DNA from: Desulfosarcina widdelii
GTDB lineage: Bacteria; Desulfobacterota; Desulfobacteria; Desulfobacterales; Desulfosarcinaceae
Assembly (NCBI RefSeq): GCF_009688965.1
Contig: NZ_AP021875.1
Coordinates: forward strand, 2,046,001-2,110,000
Reading direction: 5' to 3'
Length of the DNA: 64,000 nucleotides
Part shown: positions 54,311 to 62,927 of the stretch, piece after piece
Layout of the letters: each line of letters starts with the position of its first letter
How positions within the stretch are numbered: the first letter of the stretch is position 1
Notes under the pieces: model-generated
What the model was told of the DNA's origin: nothing
Database searches by the model: none
The model's input: only the letters and a program-made list of their open reading frames with translations
Position numbers and translations under genes: made by a program

Positions 54311-54838
54311 ATGTTAAGACAACCTTGGAGCCCGTATTTAGCCGGTGGCTTGACGGGTGTGCTGCTCGTATTGTCAGTGTGGGTCGCAGGCAATTTTTTC
54401 GGAGCTTCAACCACTTTTTCCCGTAGCGCGTCGGTTATTGAGGAAGCCGTCGGCATCAATACCTCGAAGATAGAGTATTTTACAACCAGCAAGGGAAAAT
54501 ACGGTCCAGGCTCGTTGCCAAATTGGCAATTGATGTTTCTGGTCGGCATTATTATCGGTGGATTCGTAGCATCAAAATTATCTGGGGATTTTCGCATTCA
54601 AGCAGTTCCTGACATGTGGCAGGAACGCTTCGGACCCAACCCGGTGAAGAGGGCCGTGGTTGCCATTATCGGTGGAACAATTGCGTTGTTCGGCGCCAGG
54701 CTTGCCGGTGGCTGACCCAGCGGCCATGGACTGAGCGGTCTGGCTCAGCTTTCGATCAGTGGATTTGTCGCATTGGCAGCCTTTTTTATCGGTGGCCTGA
54801 TTTCCGCCAATCTGATGTACGGTACACAAAGGAAATAA
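54311..54838 (+). CDS. YeeE/YedE-family transporter half with selenocysteine (UGA at 54713)
   Basis: Read through TGA 54713-54715 this encodes 175 residues, the N-terminal half of a YeeE/YedE (TsuA-like, thiosulfate or sulfur-compound uptake) permease. There are about four membrane helices. The key loop reads ARLAGG-U-PSGHGLSGLAQLSISGF, whereas relatives have Cys in GGCTSGHGLSG. That Cys contacts the substrate in thiosulfate transporters. The frame stays in family similarity for 41 codons after the UGA and ends just before the second half gene. AAAGGAGAG precedes the ATG. Confidence 0.85.
54731..54748 (+). promoter_or_regulatory. SECIS-like hairpin of the YeeE gene
   Basis: CTGAGC (54731-54736) and GCTCAG (54743-54748) pair perfectly around GGTCTG, which closely matches the AGGUCU apical loop of the E. 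coli fdhF SECIS. The stem starts 15 nt after the UGA. Confidence 0.65.
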
Positions 54839-54840
54839 AC

Positions 54841-55365
54841 ATGAGTCTGATTTACGGCATTGTTACAGGCATTCTCTTCGGCTTTTTACTGCAGAAAGGA
54901 CATGTCCTGAGGTACGATAAACAGGTTGGGGCTTTACGATTGATGGATATGACCATTTTCAAATTCATGTTGAGCGCTATCATAGTGGCGGCAATCGGCA
55001 TCTATCTTCTTAAAGACCTTGGCCTGATTCAACTGAGTATGAAATCAACGTCCATCGGTGCACAAGTCATCGGTGGCATGCTTTTTGGTATTGGATGGGG
55101 CCTGCTGGGCTATTGTCCGGGAACAGCTGCCGGTGCTCTCGGTGAAGGCCGTATTGATGGCCTGTGGGGCATTTTGGGTATGTTGTTAGGGGGTGGGATA
55201 TATGCTTCGGCCTTTCCGTTTATGAAAGCATACGTTCTCCCGTTAGGCAACTATGGAAAAGTCAGCCTGCCGCAGTTGATTGGTATCAATCATTGGATCG
55301 TGATTCTGGTAATCGCTGCGTTTTTAATTCTATTGTTCCGTTTTTTCGAGAAGAGAAACCTATAA
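54841..55365 (+). CDS. YeeE/YedE-family transporter, second half
   Basis: A 174-residue membrane protein with about five helices starting two nt after the first half. It contains the matching motif LLGYCPGTAAGALGEGR (about 86-102), with Cys retained. The two genes together equal one full YeeE/TsuA permease, and this split arrangement (DUF6691-like second half) is common. It should form a heterodimer with the Sec-containing subunit. Confidence 0.88.
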   Translation: MSLIYGIVTGILFGFLLQKGHVLRYDKQVGALRLMDMTIFKFMLSAIIVAAIGIYLLKDLGLIQLSMKSTSIGAQVIGGMLFGIGWGLLGYCPGTAAGALGEGRIDGLWGILGMLLGGGIYASAFPFMKAYVLPLGNYGKVSLPQLIGINHWIVILVIAAFLILLFRFFEKRNL

Positions 55366-55489
55366 ACTATCTTTATTACTTTCCTATAAAAAGGATCGCT
55401 GTCTTAGTTTCCAGTTAATGGCACATCAAAATCGAAAAGATGAGATGGTAATTGTGAGTGTTAAAAAATGATACAGAAAGGGGGAATGA

Positions 55490-55690
55490 ATGGCAAAGAA
55501 GAAATTCAAACATATATGTGAATGCACCAACTGTGGAAATGAAGCTGAAATGGTTGTTACCTGCACATTAGCCGAAGAAAGCAACAAAGATGTTAAGCCA
55601 AAAATTGTTCCGAAGGGGGAAAGTAAAACAAAAGGTCATGCAGTTTGTTCACACTGTGGTGGGGAAGCCGACATCTGGCTCGATGTATAG
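55490..55690 (+). CDS. Small two-knuckle zinc-ribbon protein
   Basis: A 66-residue protein with CECTNCGNEAEM near the N-terminus and CSHCGGEADIW near the C-terminus, four or more Cys able to bind one zinc or iron. The linker is Lys-rich. It has AAAGGGGGAATG upstream. It lies between the transporter and the Sec peroxiredoxin and may be a redox or metal partner (inference). Confidence 0.7.
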   Translation: MAKKKFKHICECTNCGNEAEMVVTCTLAEESNKDVKPKIVPKGESKTKGHAVCSHCGGEADIWLDV

Positions 55691-55754
55691 CCAATCGCAG
55701 TCAAACAAACAACTCTCTTGAACAAAGAGGAAATCAATAAAAAAGGAGGCATTG

Positions 55755-56474
55755 ATGCCGGAAGAAGCTGAAGTCGGGTGTGCCCGACCAACTGGAGGGC
55801 CGGTGGGAGAGCCGGTCGAAGAAACGGTGGAGGAAAAAAGCAAACCCGATGCAAAGGAGATATCAATGATTCACGTGGGAGAAAAAGTACCGGATTTCGT
55901 GGCACCGGGATATCAACAAGGCAAATTTATCAACGTTAAACTGTCCGACTATCTTGGCAAGTGGGTGCGGCTCTGTTTCTACCCGGGCGATTTCACCTTC
56001 GTCTGAGCCACCGAAATTTCTGCGGTCGCAGAAAAATATCCGGAATTCCAAAAGCTGGGGGTTGAATTGCTTTCCATGAGTATCGACAGCATGTTCGTCC
56101 ACAAAATGTGGGATGATCACGAGTTGTCCAAAATGGTCGACGGCGGGGTGCCCTTTCCCATGCTCTCCGATGCCGGTGGAAAAATTGGTCGTTTGTACGG
56201 TATCTTCAACGAGGCAGCCGGCGTGGAAAACCGGGGCCGTTTCATCATCGATCCGGATGGCGTGTGCCAAGGGTTCGAGGTGCTGACGCCGCCGGTGGGC
56301 CGTAATGTAATGGAAAGTATCCGGCAGGTGCAGGCCTTCCAACTGGTTCGTGAAACCATGGGCGGGGAGGCGACGCCTTCGGGATGGCGCCCAGGCAAAA
56401 AGACCTTGAAGCCCGGGCCAGATCTGGTGGGCAACGTCTGGAAGGAATGGAAAACGGAGATGGCATTCGACTGA
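55755..56474 (+). CDS. Peroxiredoxin selenoprotein (in-frame UGA at 56004)
   Basis: Read through TGA 56004-56006 this gives a 2-Cys-type (AhpC/TSA) peroxiredoxin: [24 protein letters not shown], with selenocysteine at the peroxidatic position. From the ATG at 55755 (AGGAGG upstream) the protein has 239 residues, with a Cys-containing, Glu-rich extension of 37 residues. A second ATG at 55866 with AAGGAGA gives 202 residues and the plain family start ([11 protein letters not shown]). At the resolving-Cys position relatives read VCPxxW; here it is EATPSGW, so no resolving Cys is present. It probably reduces peroxides with an external thiol partner. Confidence 0.88.
56017..56034 (+). promoter_or_regulatory. 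SECIS-like hairpin of the peroxiredoxin gene
   Basis: TTTCTGC (56017-56023) pairs perfectly with GCAGAAA (56028-56034) around a GGTC loop. The stem begins 10 nt after the UGA, the spacing expected for a bacterial SECIS. Confidence 0.65.
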
Positions 56475-56593
56475 TCAGTTTCCCTTCTTCCTACCCAATC
56501 ATTATTTTGCAGCGAGGCTGGGATATCAGACAGATATGGCACTTCTTATCTTAAATATTCCAGCCTTTTAAAAATAAACGAAAGGAAGGGACT

Positions 56594-57427
56594 ATGCGCT
56601 GGAAACAATTCTTCACTCCGGCAAAATCGATTTCTGCCGAGGAAGCCAAAATGTTTATGGCAGAAAAGTCTCAGGACGAATTCAATTTGATAGATGTCCG
56701 CCAGACCAAGGAGTATGAAGCCAGCCATATTCCAGGTTCCAAACTGATCCCCATTGCCGATCTGGATAAACGGCTTGACGAGATCGACCCGTCAAAGCCG
56801 ACCCTGGTCTACTGCGCTGTCGGCGGGAGGAGCCGTGTAGCGGCTCAAATGCTGTCAGGCAAGGGGTTTGATAATGTCATCAATGTTAAAGGCGGCATCA
56901 AAGCATGGGACGGTCATTTTGCCGTGGGGACCGAAGAACTGGGTCTTGAGCAACTAACCGGAAAGGAATCCATCGAAGAGACGCTGGTCGCGGCATATTC
57001 ACTTGAGGCAGGACTGCGTGACTTCTATCTTTCCATGAACGAAAAAGTTCGTCAGGATGAAATAAAAAGGCTGTTTCAAAAGCTTGCCCAAATCGAAACC
57101 CTGCACCAAGATCGAATATTCGATGAGTACCTTCAGGTTAGCGGAAGCCAGGTAAGCCGTGAAGAATTCGAAAATGACCTTGTGATCAATGCCGTAGAGG
57201 GGGGCTTGACCACGGATGAATACATCCAGATGTTCAAACCGAATTGGGATTCCGCGGTTGACATCATCTCGCTGGCCATGTCCATTGAAGCCCAGGCCCT
57301 GGATCTCTACACCCGCGCATCGGAAAGAAGCAAGGATCCGCGAAACGCAGCGGCGTTGAAAAAGATCGCGGAAGAAGAACGGGTGCACCTGGAACAACTG
57401 GGTAAACTCATGGATGAAAGGATTTAA
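56594..57427 (+). CDS. Rhodanese fused to a ferritin-like domain
   Basis: A 277-residue fusion. The rhodanese domain (about 12-110) has LIDVRQTKEYEASHIPGS and the active-site loop VYCAVGGRSR, whose Cys carries persulfide. Residues about 125-277 are a rubrerythrin/ferritin-like bundle with Glu/His ligands (SLEAGLRDFY, QIETLHQDRIF, SIEAQALDLY, AEEERVHLEQL). This links sulfur transfer with di-iron chemistry. It lies 119 nt after the Sec peroxiredoxin and 2 nt before the flavoprotein gene. AAAGGAAGGG precedes the ATG. Confidence 0.9.
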   Translation: MRWKQFFTPAKSISAEEAKMFMAEKSQDEFNLIDVRQTKEYEASHIPGSKLIPIADLDKRLDEIDPSKPTLVYCAVGGRSRVAAQMLSGKGFDNVINVKGGIKAWDGHFAVGTEELGLEQLTGKESIEETLVAAYSLEAGLRDFYLSMNEKVRQDEIKRLFQKLAQIETLHQDRIFDEYLQVSGSQVSREEFENDLVINAVEGGLTTDEYIQMFKPNWDSAVDIISLAMSIEAQALDLYTRASERSKDPRNAAALKKIAEEERVHLEQLGKLMDERI

Positions 57428-57429
57428 AC

Positions 57430-58542
57430 GTGGGTAAACATCTGGTTCTTATCGGTGGCGGGCATGCCCACATGGTTACCCTGGCGAAATTGCATACCTT
57501 TGTTGAAAAGGGCCACCGCGTCACCGTTATCGGACCGTCGGACCATCATTACTACTCGGGAATGGGGCCGGGGATGCTTGGCAGGACTTACACACCGACT
57601 GAGATACGGTTTGCAACCCGACATGTCGTGGAAAAGCAAGGGGCGGCGTTTATCCGGGAAAAAGCGGTCGAGATTCTGGCCGGGGAAAAGAAAGTGAAAC
57701 TGGCTTCTGGAGAGACGGTTGGCTACGATTTCATTTCCTTCAATGCCGGGAGTCATGTGCCTCGCCTTGATTTGCCCGAGGATGCCAAGGATGTCTATGC
57801 GGTCAAGCCGATTGAAAGGCTGATGGAAGCTCAGGCGCGCATCCTTGAATCAACCGCGCAAAATAAAATCAACATCGGCATTCTGGGGGGCGGACCTTCT
57901 TCAGCTGAAGTCTCCGGAAACATATGGCAGCTTGTACGGGATGCCGGCGGTACGATGCCGCACATCACGATTTTTGCCGGCAAACGATTCATGTCGCGTT
58001 TCCCCGACAATGTCCGTTCCAAAGTTGAGCGATCACTCACACGGCGGGACATAAAAATCAACACCAGCGGATACGTGAAATCTGTTCAATCAAGGAAGCT
58101 GACGCTATCATCCAATGAAACACAAACATTGGATCTCATTTTTCTGGCCGTCGGCGTCAAACCGAACCCCATATTCAACAATTCGGGACTGGCTACGGGC
58201 CCAGATGGCGGACTGCGTGTCAACGAATTCCTTCAGAGCGTCGATTATCCGGAAATGTTTGGGGGCGGTGATTGCATTTATTTCGAAAAACAGCCCTTGG
58301 ACAAAGTTGGTGTTTATGCGGTCCGGCAGAATCCGGTACTGTATCATAATCTCATGGCCGCTCTGGAAGATACACCGATGCAAGCATTCGATCCAGGTGG
58401 CGATTATCTACTCATTTTTAATCTGGGTGGCGGAAAAGGGGTGTTGCGAAAACGCAGGTTGTTGTTTGGGGGTAAAATCGCCTTTACGGTCAAAGATTAT
58501 ATCGACCGCAAATTTATGAAAGAATTCCAGGCTATCGAATAA
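57430..58542 (+). CDS. NDH-2-like FAD oxidoreductase of the SelD-associated type
   Basis: A 370-residue flavoprotein. The N-terminus VLIGGGHAHMVTL is characteristic of the NDH-2-like domain that elsewhere is fused to selenophosphate synthetase SelD. The second dinucleotide site is IGILGGGPSSAEVSGNI (about 139-155) and the final FAD block is MFGGGDCIYFE. Here the SelD part is absent. The start is GTG, two nt after the rhodanese-ferritin stop. It may oxidise NAD(P)H and pass electrons to sulfur or selenium species or quinone. Confidence 0.86.
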   Translation: MGKHLVLIGGGHAHMVTLAKLHTFVEKGHRVTVIGPSDHHYYSGMGPGMLGRTYTPTEIRFATRHVVEKQGAAFIREKAVEILAGEKKVKLASGETVGYDFISFNAGSHVPRLDLPEDAKDVYAVKPIERLMEAQARILESTAQNKINIGILGGGPSSAEVSGNIWQLVRDAGGTMPHITIFAGKRFMSRFPDNVRSKVERSLTRRDIKINTSGYVKSVQSRKLTLSSNETQTLDLIFLAVGVKPNPIFNNSGLATGPDGGLRVNEFLQSVDYPEMFGGGDCIYFEKQPLDKVGVYAVRQNPVLYHNLMAALEDTPMQAFDPGGDYLLIFNLGGGKGVLRKRRLLFGGKIAFTVKDYIDRKFMKEFQAIE

Positions 58543-58600
58543 TTCATCGTCCGTCTGAGAACCGTTAACATTCGACAATGAGAAACCATGGGATTTTGGT

Positions 58601-59764
58601 GTGAAACAAATTAAGAATTGGTCTGCATTACACTTTTTGGCATCTTTGGGCGCAGGGGGAATGTCGGTTACTTTTTTTATGTATCTTTTGTTTTGGGTAC
58701 CACATCCTGGCAAACCCATTCCAGTTTTTAATGACTGGCTCTCATACATACAAACAGCTAGTCTTGGAAAGCAAGGAATGATCCTTCTCGGACTTATTGG
58801 AATTCTTGTGTTCGGATGGTTTCATTTCAGATGGTTGATTCTGAATTTTGTTCAGTATCGGATATTTAAATCAAATGGAGGCGTTAAAGAAATCATCGGT
58901 ACTAACGCGCACACCCAACTTATGGCGATGCCATTGACTTATGCGATGAGTATTAACATCTGTTTTATTATCGCAGCCATTTTTATCCCCGGTCTATGGG
59001 GGGGCATAGAATGGCTCTTTCCCGTTTCGATAATGCTTTTTCTTATAATCGGTATATGGGCAAGTCGTATTTACCTGGATTTCTTTAGCCACGTCCTGCA
59101 ACACGGCAGTTTCGATCATACAGCCAACAACTCACTGAGCCAGCTGCTGCCCAGCTTTGCCTTTGCAATGATCGGTGTTGGGCTCGCTGCCCCGGCCGCA
59201 ATGAGTCATAACGATGTGGTCATCGGAACAAGCTATTTGTTGTCCATTTTCTTTACTACAGGTGCTTTATTCTTGGGCATGATCAAATTGGTTATCGGGA
59301 TGAACGATATATTCAAACAAGGCGTATCACGGGCTTCGTTGCCCACACTTTGGGTGGTTATACCGATATCGACTACGGCAGGCATTGCCATAATGCGGTT
59401 AAGCCACGGTCTTCATACGTTGGAACTCGGTCACGGGGCATCAAACTATATTTTGCTGGCAATCATTTTTTCAATTCAAATTGTATTTTTTCTTATGGGT
59501 TGGGCTGTCATGAATCGAATGAATTATTTCCATGCACTGCTAAACCACCAGGAGGACACACCTGTTACTTTTGCTCTTATTTGTCCCGGCGTAGCTTTCG
59601 TTGTAATGGGGCATTTCGTTTTGAACAAGGTTATCACAGTTAGCGGAATTATTTCTAAATTTGGATATGTATACATTGGCTTTTCCTTTCTATTGATTGC
59701 TTTGCAATTCATCACAGGCTGGTTGTTGCTCAGGCTTGCACGAGAACAGCTCAAACGGTCATAG
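58601..59764 (+). CDS. Ten-helix membrane protein of the TsoY/tellurite-resistance-like type
   Basis: A 387-residue protein with about ten hydrophobic helices and short loops. Conserved-looking polar motifs are LPSFAFAMIGVGLAAPAAMS and RLSHGLHTLELGHGAS. From memory it resembles the TsoY group, members of which are noted as Cys or Sec proteins in Sec-using anaerobes, and more distantly the TDT carriers. No internal UGA occurs here. The start is GTG 58601. Substrate unknown; context suggests a sulfur, selenium or oxyanion compound. Confidence 0.65.
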   Translation: MKQIKNWSALHFLASLGAGGMSVTFFMYLLFWVPHPGKPIPVFNDWLSYIQTASLGKQGMILLGLIGILVFGWFHFRWLILNFVQYRIFKSNGGVKEIIGTNAHTQLMAMPLTYAMSINICFIIAAIFIPGLWGGIEWLFPVSIMLFLIIGIWASRIYLDFFSHVLQHGSFDHTANNSLSQLLPSFAFAMIGVGLAAPAAMSHNDVVIGTSYLLSIFFTTGALFLGMIKLVIGMNDIFKQGVSRASLPTLWVVIPISTTAGIAIMRLSHGLHTLELGHGASNYILLAIIFSIQIVFFLMGWAVMNRMNYFHALLNHQEDTPVTFALICPGVAFVVMGHFVLNKVITVSGIISKFGYVYIGFSFLLIALQFITGWLLLRLAREQLKRS

Positions 59765-59780
59765 CTATCAATGAGGCACA

Positions 59781-60788
59781 ATGACAAATTTGTTGGTTTT
59801 TATTAAGAAATATCTGCATTGGCTGATCATAGCAGTGATTATCGCAGGACTTTTAAATTTGAAAATTTTTGGAGGTCTTGAGGTTTCCAAAACCCTGCTG
59901 GTGGGTATTGTTGTTTTTTGGGTAATTTTTCCTGTCATGGTCAATACAGACTTTGAAAGGGTCTTTGCTCATTTTAAAGAGCCTCGACCTGTATTCTGCT
60001 CACTGATGCTTAACTTTATAATCTCCCCGGTTATCGCATGGGGTGTGGCCCACTTTTTTCTTGCCGAATATCCGGACTTATCGATTGCCCTTCTGGTCAT
60101 TGCCTTATTACCAACAAGTGCTATGAGCGCAGCGTGGACGTCCTTTTCAGGCGCACGCATGTCAACAGCATTATACCTGATACCAATCAATTTACTTTTC
60201 GCAGCCTTTATCGGGCTACCGTTTATTCTTCCCCTTTTTTCAGGAGATAATTTTAGCATTGATAAATTTCTGATCATTAAAAATATCTTAATGGTTTTTT
60301 TAGTACCATTGGTTCTTGGCGATTTGACAAGAAGACTGTTAATTTGGACCAAAGGGCAAAGTGTATATCAGGAAAAGATTAAGCCACAACTTGGTGGCAT
60401 TTCTGCTATTGGTGTTTTAACTCTTTTGTTTTTGGTCATATCATTGAAGAGAAATCTGATTCTACTCGACAACATTGGGATAATTTGGACCATTCTTGTG
60501 CCGGTAGTGATATATTATGGTTTGATGTATCTGTTCGGTGTAGGCTGGGCGCTCTTACTTGTTAGCAGGAGGGCTTTGCCTGGTAATAAGGCCGTTGTTA
60601 TTGTTTATACATCGGTGGCTCGCCACGTCAATATTTCCATGGCGGTCATTTTAAGTACATTCCCCATGGAATCAGTGCCCATGATGATACTGCTGCTTAT
60701 TGTCGGGTATATTCTTCAGGTTCCTTCTCTGGCCGTATATGCGCAGCATCATGGCCGTAAAATGGTTGGCATGGTTTCTTGTCCCTGA
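59781..60788 (+). CDS. ACR3/BASS-like exporter
   Basis: A 335-residue protein with about ten membrane helices. It belongs to the bile acid/arsenite (BART) superfamily: LLVIALLPTSAMSAAWTSFSGA at about 110-131 corresponds to the ACR3 substrate region, although the ACR3-type Cys is not seen there. VARHVNISMAVILSTF marks the second half. It may export arsenite or a related oxyanion. It starts 16 nt after the preceding membrane protein gene, so the two are in one operon. Confidence 0.75.
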   Translation: MTNLLVFIKKYLHWLIIAVIIAGLLNLKIFGGLEVSKTLLVGIVVFWVIFPVMVNTDFERVFAHFKEPRPVFCSLMLNFIISPVIAWGVAHFFLAEYPDLSIALLVIALLPTSAMSAAWTSFSGARMSTALYLIPINLLFAAFIGLPFILPLFSGDNFSIDKFLIIKNILMVFLVPLVLGDLTRRLLIWTKGQSVYQEKIKPQLGGISAIGVLTLLFLVISLKRNLILLDNIGIIWTILVPVVIYYGLMYLFGVGWALLLVSRRALPGNKAVVIVYTSVARHVNISMAVILSTFPMESVPMMILLLIVGYILQVPSLAVYAQHHGRKMVGMVSCP

Positions 60789-60968
60789 TTTTAGATTATG
60801 AAATGCTTTCCGGTATAAAATTCTGATGATTTTTAGCAACATGAAGATACTTCAAGAGCGAACGATAAATATATAACGCGTATTGGAGTATGAATTATTT
60901 TTTCAAAAGTCTGTTAAAAAAATTGACTGTGGTGACCATAGGAAAGTGACCAGAAAAAGGGGAAAATT

Positions 60969-61673
60969 ATGTCCTTGGTAAATGCAACTTGTATAGAAAA
61001 AACTTACCAAGTTGGTGATATTTCGGTAAGGGCCATCCGGGGGATCGATTTCACCATTGATCCGGCATCTTTTGTCTCATTTGTCGGACCTTCCGGCAGC
61101 GGTAAAAGCACGCTGCTCAATATGATCGGCTGCCTTGATCCGCCAACAGCGGGTTCCTTAACGATTATAGGGCAGGACATTACCATCATGGATCGAAAGC
61201 AAGCTGCGCATTTCAGGGGGGAGCACATCGGATTTGTATTCCAGGACTTCAACCTTATTCCCGTTTTGACAGTCTTTGAAAACGTGGAATATCCGCTTCT
61301 CATGGTTCAAAACTGGCCGACAAAAAAGCGAAAAGCGAGAGTGAACAGTCTGCTCGAAGCTGTCGGCATGGGAGATCAGGGCAATAAATATCCGAGACAG
61401 ATTTCTGGAGGACAAAAACAGAGAGTAGCCGTTGCCCGAGCTTTGGTCACAAATGCCAAGGTGGTATTGGCTGATGAGCCGACGGCAAACCTTGACGGGG
61501 AAACAGCCAACCGGATCATCAGCCTAATGAAAAAAATGCGTGATGAATTTGGAACAACGTTTATTTTCTCCACCCATGACCCAAAAGTGATGCAGAGCGC
61601 TGAAATTATATTTACCCTTGAAGACGGGAAGCTCTTGAAACGGCGGAACGATAATGGAGGAACAAATGATTAA
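60969..61673 (+). CDS. MacB/LolD-type ABC transporter ATPase
   Basis: A 234-residue ATPase. Walker A is GPSGSGKSTLL (about 38-48), the Q-loop is FVFQDFNLIPVLT, the signature is QISGGQKQRVAVARAL, Walker B is VVLADEPT and the switch His is in FSTHD. It belongs to the MacB/LolD group, which extracts lipoproteins or exports small molecules. It overlaps the permease by 8 nt. Confidence 0.94.
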   Translation: MSLVNATCIEKTYQVGDISVRAIRGIDFTIDPASFVSFVGPSGSGKSTLLNMIGCLDPPTAGSLTIIGQDITIMDRKQAAHFRGEHIGFVFQDFNLIPVLTVFENVEYPLLMVQNWPTKKRKARVNSLLEAVGMGDQGNKYPRQISGGQKQRVAVARALVTNAKVVLADEPTANLDGETANRIISLMKKMRDEFGTTFIFSTHDPKVMQSAEIIFTLEDGKLLKRRNDNGGTND

Positions 61674-62913
61674 CATTATAAAAATTGCCGCCCGTAACCT
61701 TCGCCGCTATTTGCGGCGGACGATCTTGACATCAGCGTTAATTGCTCTGGGCGTTCTGGCGGTGTTGCTATTTATTTCGATAACAGGATCTTTCAAAAGC
61801 ATGATGATCGGCCAGATCACCGACTCCATGATAGGGCACCTGCAGATCCACCGTAAAGGTTATTTGGCCTCCATCGACAATTTGCCGCTTAACCGTAATC
61901 TCAATCAGCCGCAGGTTGCCAAGGTAAAAGAAGCGTTAAATGAGATTGATGCGGTTGAATCTTATTCCATGCGTATCAAGCTTGGAGCCATGTTCAGCAA
62001 TTTTACCGAGACTACCAATATCCGTTTGAACACAGTTCTGCCAGACCAGGAAGTCAAGACCGTTCCCCTGCTTCCCGAACGAATAATTGAAGGGAAAAAA
62101 AGAGAAGTTTTCATTCAAAGAGGCGAAATCCTGATTCCTGAGTTGATCGCCAAGGGCATGAAAGTCAAGGTTGGCGACAATGTTGTGCTCGTAGCCAATA
62201 ACAAGGATGGGTCGGTAAACGGGAAAACCTTCGTTGTCAGCGGTGTGCTTGAAGGCATTTCTGGACCAGGAGGCCGGGATGGGGTTATTCACCTGGAAGA
62301 TGCCAAGGAACTGCTTCGAATCAATGATGTTGAAATCAGCGAGATAGCTGTCCGATTGAAAAGTATGGATCATCTCCCACGGGTCTTCTCGACCCTCAAA
62401 GATGAGCTCGAATCGTTGAAAAACAAAGAGGGTAGTCCAGTATTCGAGGTACATACATGGCAGAATTTGTCACCCTTTTACAATATCGCCCGAATGATTG
62501 ATCTCATGACTTTCTTTATTAAAATCATGCTGGTGGCCATCGTTTTGGTTAGCATTATGAATGTGATGATCATGGCGGTTTACGAGCGGATCAACGAAAT
62601 TGGAACCATTGCCGCAATTGGGACTTTGCCGGGTAAAATTATGGCTCTTTTCGTAACCGAGGGCTTTCTGCTCGGCGTGCTTGGAACAGCGGTTGGAACA
62701 TTAATCAGCCTTATCAGCATTGCCGCAATCAATGCCATGGGGTTGACCTTTAATTTCGGGCGACAATCAAACCTGGTATTGGCCCCGACCATAGCGGCGG
62801 GAGATGTCATTATAATCGTGCTTGTTGTTATCGGCATCGCTGTCGCAGCAAGCCTACAACCAGCATTTAAAGCCGCAAGAATGGATCCAATAACCGCTTT
62901 GCGCCATGTATGA
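61666..62913 (+). CDS. MacB/LolC-type ABC transporter permease
   Basis: A 415-residue FtsX-like permease from the ATG at 61666 (GGAGGAA upstream). One N-terminal membrane helix (ILTSALIALGVLAVLLFISI) is followed by a periplasmic domain of about 230 residues. Three C-terminal helices follow, with the MacB_FtsX block (VYERINEIGTIAAIGTLPGK). It ends PAFKAARMDPITALRHV, as is typical. It couples to the upstream ATPase. ATGA overlap with a small frame leads to the LolA-like gene. Confidence 0.93.
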   Translation: MINIIKIAARNLRRYLRRTILTSALIALGVLAVLLFISITGSFKSMMIGQITDSMIGHLQIHRKGYLASIDNLPLNRNLNQPQVAKVKEALNEIDAVESYSMRIKLGAMFSNFTETTNIRLNTVLPDQEVKTVPLLPERIIEGKKREVFIQRGEILIPELIAKGMKVKVGDNVVLVANNKDGSVNGKTFVVSGVLEGISGPGGRDGVIHLEDAKELLRINDVEISEIAVRLKSMDHLPRVFSTLKDELESLKNKEGSPVFEVHTWQNLSPFYNIARMIDLMTFFIKIMLVAIVLVSIMNVMIMAVYERINEIGTIAAIGTLPGKIMALFVTEGFLLGVLGTAVGTLISLISIAAINAMGLTFNFGRQSNLVLAPTIAAGDVIIIVLVVIGIAVAASLQPAFKAARMDPITALRHV

Positions 62914-62927
62914 AGGAGGCATACCCC

